Positions 1 to 5,894 of a DNA stretch of 11,854 nt are shown here, in pieces (positions within the stretch are counted from its first letter, which is position 1; the number at the start of each line of letters is the position of its first letter). The position numbers and the translations under genes were made by a program. This DNA is from Betaproteobacteria bacterium (GTDB lineage Bacteria; Pseudomonadota; Gammaproteobacteria; Burkholderiales; Eutrophovitaceae): assembly GCA_009886305.1 (NCBI GenBank), contig QXZO01000008.1, positions 1 to 11,854 on the forward strand, given 5' to 3'. The notes under the pieces are model-generated. The model did no database searches. It was given only the letters and a program-made list of their open reading frames with translations, and had not been told where the DNA came from.

Positions 1-83
1 ACATTATCAATACCGTGTTGCCAATACTGACACAAAGCAACATCTATAACTTTTTCTCTATCTAATAATTTAGGTCTTCCCAC
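1..83 (-). CDS. TetR/AcrR-family transcriptional regulator, N-terminal fragment (cut by window edge)
   Basis: The minus strand encodes 27 complete codons that run off the left edge. They begin with a GTG start and read MGRPKLLDRE, then KVIDVALCQYWQHGIDNV. The opening G-R-P-x-x-x-x-R followed by an amphipathic helix of the 'ALxxFWxxGxxxxS' type is the usual first helix of TetR-family repressors, so the DNA-binding helix-turn-helix would start just outside the window. The GTG is chosen because a GGGGGG stretch (92-97) lies 8 nt upstream and the in-frame codons before it contain no ATG before a stop (123-125). TetR proteins normally control themselves and a divergent neighbour, here the barrel lipoprotein at 420. 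The ligand-binding half is not visible, so the effector is unknown. Confidence 0.72.
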   Translation of the reverse strand, partial: MGRPKLLDREKVIDVALCQYWQHGIDN

Positions 84-419
84 TTTTATATCCCCCCGGA
101 ATTTTAGCGAAACTTTGTCGATTTAAAAATACTGATGTTTACCTTTTTTATGCATTATATCGCAGCATTAATATGCATTATATTTCAATCACTTTTGCCT
201 GCTTCTTTTTAGTGCATTTAGTATAAAACACGACATGATATATGTCCAGCAAAATCATCCTTAAACTGTTGCTGGGCCTCACTTTATTATGTTGATTTAT
301 AACGTAATCCCTAAGCGTTATTCGTAATATGAAAACGCACCACAGTGGCAAAAATAAAGTCGTTCATGTATCGTAGAAAAAGACATGTTAAGTCTTAAAA
401 ATTAAGGGGCCTAAAAACC
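84..419. promoter_or_regulatory. Divergent control region between the TetR-like gene and the barrel lipoprotein gene
   Basis: This AT-rich 336-nt stretch holds no convincing gene. It contains a 12-nt direct repeat (149-160 and 172-183; separate entry). It also contains a perfect 6-bp inverted repeat, ATAACG at 299-304 and CGTTAT at 316-321 with an 11-nt spacer, which could be an operator. Read on the minus strand, each 12-mer includes a perfect TATAAT, so either could serve as a -10 box for the TetR-like gene, although I see no good -35. AAGGGG at 404-409 is the likely ribosome binding site for the ATG at 420. I could not place a convincing sigma-70 promoter for the plus-strand gene. Confidence 0.45.
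149..183. repeat. Duplicated 12-mer TATGCATTATAT, 23-bp period
   Basis: TATGCATTATAT occurs exactly at 149-160 and 172-183. The 23-nt period is close to two helical turns, so proteins bound at both copies would sit on roughly the same face of the DNA. Each copy contains the palindrome ATGCAT, and on the minus strand a TATAAT hexamer. The position 66 nt upstream of the TetR-like start suits an autoregulatory operator overlapping the promoter. That role is inferred; chance in AT-rich DNA cannot be ruled out. Confidence 0.45.
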
Positions 420-1376
420 ATGAAAAAAACAATCATTTGCGCGTTAGTGTCTTCTTTTGCGCTCATTGGATGCGCGTCATTAAATGAGGAACAAATCGCA
501 GAAACCGTCAGAGATACCGCAACCGGATCCTCATCTGAAGAAGTAGTCAGAGAAGCGGCAAACCGGGTTACTAGCGAACTGTCCGGGCGGGCGGCAGCCG
601 CTATTGATAATGTCATCCCAAACTCTACCACTGAAATTAGCGTGCAAGACGTTTCAGACGGCGGGGACAGTCATATAGAAATATTGAATGTGACCGGCTT
701 TGGTGAGAGCCTTGACGGGCATACACAAAATTTCGTTCAGAGCTCCGCAATTCGAGCTGACAGTCGAACCACCATCAATTTAGGTCTCGGTCGACGATAC
801 CTCAGTGATGACGAAACCATGATCTATGGACTTAATGCCTTTTTTGATATTGATCCTGAAAACGACCACCAACGGGCCAGTATAGGCGCGGAGATTAAAA
901 GCTCGGCGCTTGAACTCACCGTCAATAATTACTTTGGGCTCACCGGATTTAAAGACGGAAAGAACGGTAACAGCGAACGAGCATTGGGGGGCTACGATTT
1001 AGAACTTGGCGCACAGGTGCCCTATATCCCTGCGGCAAAACTCTACGTTAAACAGTTTCAATGGGATCTTCATGATGATGTGGCCAACATTAAAGGGCAG
1101 ACATACAGTCTAGAGTTTGCTCAAATGTTTAGTAGCGGTCTTAATATCGAAGCAGGTCAACGTAACTATGACGGGCTTAGGGAAGACGAAACATTCGTGC
1201 AACTCACTTACACCCTGCCATATGGTAATGCACCAAAATCATCTGACGGAAGCAGCTTGTTCTCGCAAAACATGTTTGAGCAACGCTCAATGAAGACGGA
1301 TATGCTTAAAAAGGTACGACGACACAATCAAATTGTGGTCCAGACACGATTCACGACTGCTGTAGGAGGCCTGTAA
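420..1376 (+). CDS. Lipoprotein with intimin/invasin-type inverse autotransporter beta-barrel, no passenger
   Basis: A predicted outer-membrane protein of 318 aa. Residues 1-18 form a lipoprotein signal with lipobox L-I-G-C (Cys18); Ala19 at +2 does not suggest inner-membrane retention. Residues 22-66 are a helical, charged stretch. Residues about 105-270 show alternating beta strands like the inverse autotransporter (IAT) barrel of intimin and invasin: 'RTTINLGLGRRYL', 'YGLNAFFDID', 'ERALGGYDLELGAQVPY', 'FVQLTYTLPYG'. Residues 285-310 (MFEQRS...MLKKVRRHNQIVVQ) resemble the linker helix that threads through the intimin pore. The chain stops about ten residues later, so no Ig-like or lectin passenger exists. 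A frameshift is unlikely, because the next frame opens with its own signal peptide behind an in-frame stop. The gene overlaps the ribosome binding site of the next one, which points to co-translation. The barrel assignment is firm in my reading; the role is unknown. Confidence 0.8.
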   Translation: MKKTIICALVSSFALIGCASLNEEQIAETVRDTATGSSSEEVVREAANRVTSELSGRAAAAIDNVIPNSTTEISVQDVSDGGDSHIEILNVTGFGESLDGHTQNFVQSSAIRADSRTTINLGLGRRYLSDDETMIYGLNAFFDIDPENDHQRASIGAEIKSSALELTVNNYFGLTGFKDGKNGNSERALGGYDLELGAQVPYIPAAKLYVKQFQWDLHDDVANIKGQTYSLEFAQMFSSGLNIEAGQRNYDGLREDETFVQLTYTLPYGNAPKSSDGSSLFSQNMFEQRSMKTDMLKKVRRHNQIVVQTRFTTAVGGL

Positions 1377-1377
1377 A

Positions 1378-2247
1378 ATGTTTAAAAAAGTCTTTCAAAT
1401 TGGTTTAGGCGCAGGATTTTTATTACTCGCTTCACTCGCACAGGCTCAAGTCGGTAACGTAACCGGAGACCTTGGAACAACATGCTCAGCAACGGGTGTT
1501 GGTGGCGTAGCCGCGAAAACCATGGCCGACGACGGTGCATGTACATTTACGCCGGCCGCATACAAGATCTCGATATTTGAAATGGGGCTATGCACTGCGA
1601 ACCCTTTTGGCGCAGCTCAGACCGGAGTTACCTTCGATAGAACCAACTGCGTCATTACATACGCAGACGCAGCACCTGCTGTAGTCGATATCGTTGCGGC
1701 CTTAGGCGGAGCACCGATAGCGTTAACGGGCACAAGCACTCCACCCGCTGAGAATACCTATACTCATGCGTACATGATCATGGATGATACCTTCACGGTC
1801 TCTGGATCTTTTACGGCGGGCGACGGCACTGTTCACGTCAGTCGAGCAGATGGAACTGCGGCCACTGGTATCAGCAACATTCAAGAGGCAGCCAACAATC
1901 TGACAAATTTTGGAGATGGGACTAACTGTGACTCTGGCTTCCTTGATGTCCCAGTTGGCGCAGGGACAATGAGTGCGTTCATCACCAATACAGCACTCGA
2001 GCGGTCCGCGAGAACGTCGGGAGCAGCGGCTGGGCCACCGAGCGTGTGTGCGAACTCAGGAAGACTGACTGGCGTTATGAGCCTAACGACGCCAGTAGTC
2101 GTGACGAGCGATACCTTACAAGTTATTTTTAACTTTGACCTCACGAACCAAGGGGTTCAGTTCTTTGACGATGCCGGGAGTAACGGAATACCCGACCAAT
2201 TTGGTAGCGGTCCATTCTCGGGATCATTCACGATCGTTAACAGGTAA
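1378..2247 (+). CDS. Exported six-cysteine protein, translationally coupled to the barrel lipoprotein
   Basis: A protein of 289 aa with a Sec signal peptide (residues 1-23, cleavage after AQA before Gln24). The mature chain is rich in Gly, Ala, Thr and Ser and has six cysteines (36, 55, 72, 91, 184, 224), enough for three disulfides outside the cytoplasm. The stretch CTFTPAAYKISIFEMGLC (55-72) looks like a motif I associate with uncharacterised secreted or virion-surface proteins of marine bacteria and phages, but this is a recollection I could not test. The rest looks like beta-sandwich sequence with alternating hydrophobics ('TFTVSGSF', 'LQVIFNFDL', 'GSFTIVNR'). The start lies 1 nt after the upstream stop, and AGGAGG at 1364-1369 sits 8 nt before it within the upstream gene. 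This suggests coupled production and a joint surface role. Function unknown. Confidence 0.78.
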   Translation: MFKKVFQIGLGAGFLLLASLAQAQVGNVTGDLGTTCSATGVGGVAAKTMADDGACTFTPAAYKISIFEMGLCTANPFGAAQTGVTFDRTNCVITYADAAPAVVDIVAALGGAPIALTGTSTPPAENTYTHAYMIMDDTFTVSGSFTAGDGTVHVSRADGTAATGISNIQEAANNLTNFGDGTNCDSGFLDVPVGAGTMSAFITNTALERSARTSGAAAGPPSVCANSGRLTGVMSLTTPVVVTSDTLQVIFNFDLTNQGVQFFDDAGSNGIPDQFGSGPFSGSFTIVNR

Positions 2248-2257
2248 GAAAAAAACT

Positions 2258-2287
2258 AAGCGTCGATCTAAAATCAGATCGACGCTT
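2258..2287. terminator. Strong bidirectional terminator between convergent genes
   Basis: A perfect 12-bp stem pairs AAGCGTCGATCT (2258-2269) with AGATCGACGCTT (2276-2287) around a 6-nt loop. A run of seven A at 2249-2255 gives a U-tract for minus-strand transcripts, and TTTCTTT-like sequence follows for the plus strand. It lies between the stop codons of the convergent genes ending at 2247 and 2301, so it probably serves both. Confidence 0.9.
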
Positions 2288-2300
2288 TCTTTCACATAGA

Positions 2301-2789
2301 TCACATTGAGTAGCTGCAAATTTGCTTCGTTACACTTTTAGTGACACTAATATATTGAATAGCATATTCACACGAGCCTGACATACCTGAAAATTGCCCT
2401 GTCCCACCGGTCATTGTCATACTACCTTCACCTTTTGAGTCCTCAGAGCCAATATCGCCCGTCTTACGCTTGATCTCGCTGAATAAACTTGAATCAATCT
2501 CAGCAAAATAAGCCTCACAGTTAGCCTGTATCACTTTAGCGCCACCTTCCTCTAAAGCACTGATAAGACAGGTCCATTCACTGGTCATATTAGGCTTAAA
2601 AAGCCCTGTGCCAGTCGTAATCACTGCCGTACCTGTGGCCTTACCCATCATGAGCGATCCACCCGCTATCTCAATGGTATTAAATACCGCGTCTCCCATG
2701 GCCATGTTTTCATAGGTACCCTCTGCCGCATAAGTCGGTGAGGCTAACAACACGCTAGTAAGCGCTAAGAACTTAATAAATCTTTTCAT
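2301..2789 (-). CDS. Small exported four-cysteine protein, paralogue of the gene at 2900-3385
   Basis: A predicted secreted or periplasmic protein of 162 aa; function not recognised. The start is placed at 2789 (MKRFIKFLAL) rather than a longer upstream frame because AAAGGAG lies 8 nt before this ATG and the signal peptide begins there, with cleavage near TYAA/EG. The mature chain has four cysteines (74, 91, 140, 158). Key segments are 'GGSLMMGKATGTAVI' (43-57), 'ANCEAYF' (89-95) and 'GGTGQFSGMSGSCEY' (128-142). The last resembles the GGTGxFxGxxG turn found in small beta-barrel proteins such as the dirigent/allene-oxide-cyclase type, which makes a barrel fold plausible but unproven. It shares cysteine spacing and the GGTG motif with the gene 110 nt upstream, so the two are duplicates. 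It ends at the bidirectional terminator. Confidence 0.75.
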   Translation of the reverse strand: MKRFIKFLALTSVLLASPTYAAEGTYENMAMGDAVFNTIEIAGGSLMMGKATGTAVITTGTGLFKPNMTSEWTCLISALEEGGAKVIQANCEAYFAEIDSSLFSEIKRKTGDIGSEDSKGEGSMTMTGGTGQFSGMSGSCEYAIQYISVTKSVTKQICSYSM

Positions 2790-2899
2790 GACAGCAACTC
2801 CTTTAATCATAAATGCTAAAAAAAATACTTCACTCACGCAGTCAATCTCAATACTGAAAATAAAAAAGTAAAAGTATTGAAGTTTGGTTGTTTAACTAA

Positions 2900-3385
2900 C
2901 TAATCTGTCGCACAGCTGGTTTCAACTGTTATCCAAGGAGACTCTAAAAACTGTACCGTGTATGTGCATTTACCCGTGACTCCCTGGTACTTGCCGGTTC
3001 CGCCTATTATGGTCTGAACACCCTCACCACCGCCGCCAGTATCAAGAGTCCCTGCCCTGCGCTCGGCCACCGTGTAGAACTCATCCCCTGATAGGTCCTT
3101 CTGGACACAGTTTGAAATCAAATCAAGCTCAGAGCCGACGCTGAGTATCCTGACGCCACAATTGATCATTACCGATCCATTAGGCATCGCTGAAGACTCG
3201 CTTCCATAAATCTCAGCAGCTCCCGATAAGGTGCCAACCATCAGTGTGCCCCCGTTCCAATCCATTACTTCATAATCATTCATCAAAATTGCACTGGATT
3301 TATGACTCCCCGCCGCGTGCACCCATCCACCCAGCAATAGCAACGCCGAAAAGGTCAAAAAATTGGTTATAGATCTCATGTTCAT
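2900..3385 (-). CDS. Small exported four-cysteine protein, first of a tandem paralogous pair
   Basis: A 161-aa protein with a Sec signal peptide (residues 1-25, cleavage near VHAA/G). Function not recognised. Cysteines are at 76, 93, 140 and 158; the last two match the numbering of its paralogue at 2301-2789 exactly and the first two have the same 17-residue spacing. Shared landmarks are 'GGTLMVGTLSGAAEI' (45-59), a conserved 'NC' pair at 92-93 and 'GGTGKYQGVTGKCTY' (128-142). The first ATG (3385) is preferred over the one two codons later because the AAAGGAG box is well spaced from it (about 9 nt). It is the promoter-proximal member of the pair, with the divergent sigma-54-controlled porin gene on its other side. 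Overall divergence from the paralogue is high, so the duplication is old. Confidence 0.75.
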   Translation of the reverse strand: MNMRSITNFLTFSALLLLGGWVHAAGSHKSSAILMNDYEVMDWNGGTLMVGTLSGAAEIYGSESSAMPNGSVMINCGVRILSVGSELDLISNCVQKDLSGDEFYTVAERRAGTLDTGGGGEGVQTIIGGTGKYQGVTGKCTYTVQFLESPWITVETSCATD

Positions 3386-3622
3386 CGCACAAATCTCCTT
3401 TGGTATATGAATTAATTCTGCTCCTCAGATCAAATAAAAAACAAATCGTTATATTTCGACCTCAAATGAAGATAATAGGTATTCATAGAAATTGCAAAAA
3501 AAATACCATTGGTAAAAATAACGGAACGAAGCAAACAGGAAGAAACACATCGGGTTGAAATGACATTTAAAAACGATCTGTATTTAAATGTATTAATACT
3601 CTATTTCACACTCCAACTACAA

Positions 3623-3674
3623 TTGGTGCATTGCGATAGTGCATCAAGCTTCACGCAAGTTCATTCTTGGTGCA
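3623..3674. repeat. Three TTGGTGCA-type boxes upstream of the sigma-54 promoter
   Basis: TTGGTGCA occurs at 3623-3630 and 3667-3674 in direct orientation, and its inverse with one mismatch (TGCATCAA) at 3640-3647. The first and middle copies form an inverted repeat with a 9-nt spacer. Their distance from the promoter fits an upstream activating sequence. The activator's identity is inferred only weakly from similarity to NtrC half-sites. Confidence 0.5.
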
Positions 3675-3712
3675 AACGGCTGTCATAAAACTGCAAAAAA
3701 GCCACTTATTTG

Positions 3713-3729
3713 TTGGCACACTATTTGCT
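3713..3729 (+). promoter_or_regulatory. Sigma-54 (RpoN) promoter of the TorF-like porin gene
   Basis: The sequence TTGGCAC-ACTAT-TTGCT matches the sigma-54 consensus (TGGCAC-N5-TTGCW). The invariant GG (3715-3716) and GC (3727-3728) are separated by exactly ten bases. Transcription should start near 3740, leaving a leader of about 40 nt before the ATG at 3783. Sigma-54 promoters strictly need an ATP-hydrolysing activator bound upstream. Confidence 0.85.
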
Positions 3730-3782
3730 AATACCTAAGTGAGGATCATTTACCTCTCTTTTTCAAACCATGGAGAAATAGA

Positions 3783-4448
3783 ATGAAAAAATATGCAGTA
3801 ACTACAGCAACACTTTTAACAGCCCTAACCGGGTCTGCCATGGCCGCAGACATTGGCGGTGGATTTGATTTAAGCGGGAATGCGACCATTACCTCGGAGT
3901 ACTTCTGGAGGGGTATGGATCAGAATTCAAATGCCGCGGCATTTCAAGGCGGACTTGATCTAGCGCATGAAACTGGCATTTATCTTGGTATTTGGAGCTC
4001 TCCGGTAAACTTCTCAGATGGCGCATCCTCAGAGGTGGACTACTACGGTGGTTATGCTACCGAGATAGGCGCCATTGGCATCGACGTCGGTATGATCTCA
4101 TACCAGTACCCCGGCAGCATCCCGAACTCATCATTCGAGGAAGCTTACGTCGGTCTTAGCTCTAGTCTGGCAGGATTAGACGTTGGAGTAACAGTTTACG
4201 AGGGTTCCTCCACAGCTGAAAGTGCCACAGAATTAAGCGTCGGTACCGGCTTGGGAGATTACGCTCTGTCATACACGTATGGTGACTATGATAATACCGG
4301 CACCTATATGTCAGCGGTCATTTCAACAGAGATTCTTACTGAAACCTTCCCGGTTGAACTGGCACTGATGTATACCGAGATGGACTATGACGATGCCGGC
4401 ACAGACGACGAGGATGGATTGGTCTTAAGCGCATCTATGGGCTTTTAA
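3783..4448 (+). CDS. TorF-family putative porin (Gcw_chp/TIGR02001 type)
   Basis: A predicted outer-membrane beta-barrel of 221 aa. Signal peptide at residues 1-22 (cleavage AMA/A). The mature N-terminus 'LSGNATITSEYFWRGMDQ', followed by 'AFQGGLDLAHETGIYLGIWSSPVNF' in two parts and 'EVDYYGGY', is the hallmark of the TorF/Gcw_chp family. The chain alternates hydrophobic and polar residues and ends in Phe (ASMGF), as outer-membrane barrels do for Bam recognition. Members of this family are, in my memory, often found beside glnK-amtB ammonium genes, which are absent here. The sigma-54 promoter and NtrC-like boxes upstream nevertheless make nitrogen control plausible. The substrate is unknown. 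The gene is monocistronic, ended by the terminator at 4479-4516. An ATG-GAG-AAA-TAG minigene overlaps the ribosome binding site and is probably chance. Confidence 0.85.
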   Translation: MKKYAVTTATLLTALTGSAMAADIGGGFDLSGNATITSEYFWRGMDQNSNAAAFQGGLDLAHETGIYLGIWSSPVNFSDGASSEVDYYGGYATEIGAIGIDVGMISYQYPGSIPNSSFEEAYVGLSSSLAGLDVGVTVYEGSSTAESATELSVGTGLGDYALSYTYGDYDNTGTYMSAVISTEILTETFPVELALMYTEMDYDDAGTDDEDGLVLSASMGF

Positions 4449-4478
4449 ACATTAGAGTCGCAGTCAGTATATAGGACT

Positions 4479-4516
4479 AAAAACGGCCGGTGCGCAAACC
4501 CACTGGCCGTTTTTTT
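4479..4516 (+). terminator. Rho-independent terminator of the TorF-like gene
   Basis: ACGGCCGGTG pairs with CACTGGCCGT (one G-U wobble) around the loop CGCAAACC. The stem is extended by an A-tract at 4479-4483 and a run of seven T at 4510-4516. It begins about 30 nt after the porin stop codon. The A/T symmetry could let it act in both directions, but there is no minus-strand gene to serve. Confidence 0.92.
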
Positions 4517-4659
4517 ATGCCTCAAAGATTTACCTGTCACTGTTTAATTAAAATTAAAGGCGAATGAGTGCATATTTCGTAAACATCTACTAAACTTAAC
4601 TTTGCTGAATTGTTATGGCCACACACATTGATGTTAAAACTAAAACTTAGGAGAAACCA

Positions 4660-5103
4660 ATGCCCACATATGTTGTGACTGCAACGCCACAAAGATTAAC
4701 AGTAGAGCACAAAGCCAGTATCGCTAAAGACATCACAGATATTCACTGCTCTGTAACTGGGGCGCCACGATATTTCGTACAAATACTGTTTAATGACGTT
4801 CCTGCAGAGAACTACTTTCTCGCCGGAAAACGACTTGAAGAAGATAATATTTACGTACATGCACACATTCGCGAGGGTCGAACGACTGAATCGAAGCAAA
4901 AAATCATGAGTGACATTATGAACTCAGTGGCCAGCGCGACAGGTGCCGATCGATCAAGCCTCCAGGTCTACATCACGGACATTCCCGCAAGTCAGGTTGC
5001 GGAATTTGGGAGCGTCGTTCCAGAGCCCGGCCAAGAACAAGCTTGGGAAGATGCACAGTCCGCTGAAGCCAAAGACCGCATGGCACGCTTAAACGCAGCC
5101 TGA
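4660..5103 (+). CDS. cis-3-chloroacrylic acid dehalogenase-like tautomerase
   Basis: A cytoplasmic enzyme of 147 aa in the tautomerase superfamily (catalytic N-terminal proline, exposed after Met removal). Aligned from memory with cis-CaaD, it needs no gaps over the first 116 residues. Numbered from Pro1 it keeps all six residues important in cis-CaaD: Pro1, His28 (in ITDIH), Arg70 and Arg73 (in IREGR), Tyr103 (in QVYITDIP) and Glu114 (in VAEFG). The C-terminal 'VVPEPGQEQAWEDA' also matches. cis-CaaD hydrates cis-3-chloroacrylate to malonate semialdehyde; the related Cg10062 has the same six residues but acts poorly on it, so the natural substrate here may differ. AGGAGA lies just before the ATG. 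No other halo-acid degradation gene is nearby. The gene stands alone, convergent with the GFA gene. Confidence 0.82.
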   Translation: MPTYVVTATPQRLTVEHKASIAKDITDIHCSVTGAPRYFVQILFNDVPAENYFLAGKRLEEDNIYVHAHIREGRTTESKQKIMSDIMNSVASATGADRSSLQVYITDIPASQVAEFGSVVPEPGQEQAWEDAQSAEAKDRMARLNAA

Positions 5104-5139
5104 GGTCCATATAGAAACAATTCACTGATGATGCGGGAA

Positions 5140-5173
5140 TTAAAACGCCGCCCTAATTGAGTCGGAGTTTTAA
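5140..5173. terminator. Possible hairpin terminator between convergent genes
   Basis: TTAAAAC-G-CCG (5140-5150) can pair with CGG-A-GTTTTAA (5163-5173), leaving one G/A mismatch and a 12-nt loop. It lies between the tautomerase stop (5103) and the GFA-gene stop (5216), where a shared terminator would be expected. The GC core is short and the U-tract is part of the stem, so it is a weak candidate. Confidence 0.4.
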
Positions 5174-5215
5174 CCACTACGCAATGATTTAAAAAATCTT
5201 ATTCGTCGGATTCAA

Positions 5216-5635
5216 CTACTCCAGGGGCATTAACTGCTCAAACCCCGTGATATCAGATGGGATCACCGCACATTTAATTTTGTCTTTAGTGTAGATCTCT
5301 ATGGGCGGCTCTACCCAAGACGAATCATCTAACGTTCCAGCCTTAACATAAAACACGCCCGCAACAAGCGCTGTTTTAGAGTAAATCGGAGATCCGCAGT
5401 TTCCGCAAAAGACCCGATCCATACTTGTACCTGAGTCACCCACGGTAACGTGAGTCTTAACGTGACTGTCGTCTTCAAACGAAAAACACTCCGCTAGAAA
5501 ACCTGCCGCAACCGTAAACGGCGAACCAGTTTGTTTCTTGCAGTCATTACAGTGACAATAAAATACGCCACCAACAGGCTCACCCGTTACTTTATAACGC
5601 GTTTTTCCGCACATACACCCACCCGAATTCTCCAT
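5216..5635 (-). CDS. GFA / CENP-V domain zinc protein
   Basis: A cytoplasmic protein of 139 aa that is essentially one GFA (glutathione-dependent formaldehyde-activating enzyme-like, CENP-V) domain. The start is placed at 5635 (MENSGGCMCG), because GGAGGAGG lies a few nt before this ATG and the family normally begins just before its first C-x-C. Seven cysteines follow the family pattern: Cys7 and Cys9 (GCMCG), Cys27, Cys29 and Cys32 (YCHCNDCKKQTG), Cys77 and Cys80 (FCGNCGSPIY). They would bind two zinc ions. The final part 'GTLDDSSWVEPPIEIYT' also fits. Despite the family name, most members have no demonstrated activity on formaldehyde or glutathione, so the substrate remains open. It is single, convergent with the tautomerase and divergent from the SUMF1-like pair. 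Confidence 0.85.
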   Translation of the reverse strand: MENSGGCMCGKTRYKVTGEPVGGVFYCHCNDCKKQTGSPFTVAAGFLAECFSFEDDSHVKTHVTVGDSGTSMDRVFCGNCGSPIYSKTALVAGVFYVKAGTLDDSSWVEPPIEIYTKDKIKCAVIPSDITGFEQLMPLE

Positions 5636-5894
5636 GACTTTCCTCCTCCAGTTAAGCCTGATTAACAATCTAAAGATCAAAAAGACTATTGCTACAAATC
5701 AATATGTTCTTATTTTTATGCTTTTATCATATATGCCCAAAGAACCGCATCTGACAAGAAACATGTGTCTATATAGAAACCCTGCCCAAGTCCCATTAAA
5801 AATGACACCATGAAAAAACTTATCCTTCACAAAGATAATAAGGTTCGGGTACTATCGAATCAGCGTTAATATAGGCAAGCAAACCAGTCAAAAT

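Larger units (their letters stand above)
3386..3782. promoter_or_regulatory. Divergent regulatory region with enhancer-like boxes and a sigma-54 promoter
   Basis: This 397-nt gene-free stretch serves the paralogue pair leftward and the porin rightward. It holds the sigma-54 promoter (3713-3729) and three copies of a TTGGTGCA-type box: 3623-3630, 3640-3647 in inverted, one-mismatch form (TGCATCAA), and 3667-3674. Relative to the expected start site near 3740 these lie at about -117 to -66, a normal place for the binding sites of a sigma-54 activator. The half-site sequence resembles NtrC half-sites, but the spacing is not the classic NtrC arrangement. The leftward promoter could not be located with confidence. 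GGAG at 3772-3775 is the ribosome binding site of the porin gene. Confidence 0.6.

Noticed and set aside
420..2247. A frameshift splitting one long inverse autotransporter into two frames
   Set aside because: The second frame has its own signal peptide, a ribosome binding site and an in-frame stop at 1363-1365 before its ATG, so two separate proteins are the simpler reading.
3770..3781. Minigene ATG-GAG-AAA-TAG overlapping the ribosome binding site of the porin gene
   Set aside because: It has no ribosome binding site of its own and arises from the GGAG box itself; chance is the likely explanation.
5810..5869. A 19-residue gene beginning MKKLILHKD
   Set aside because: No ribosome binding site, no recognisable product; kept only as a possible leader in the findings.
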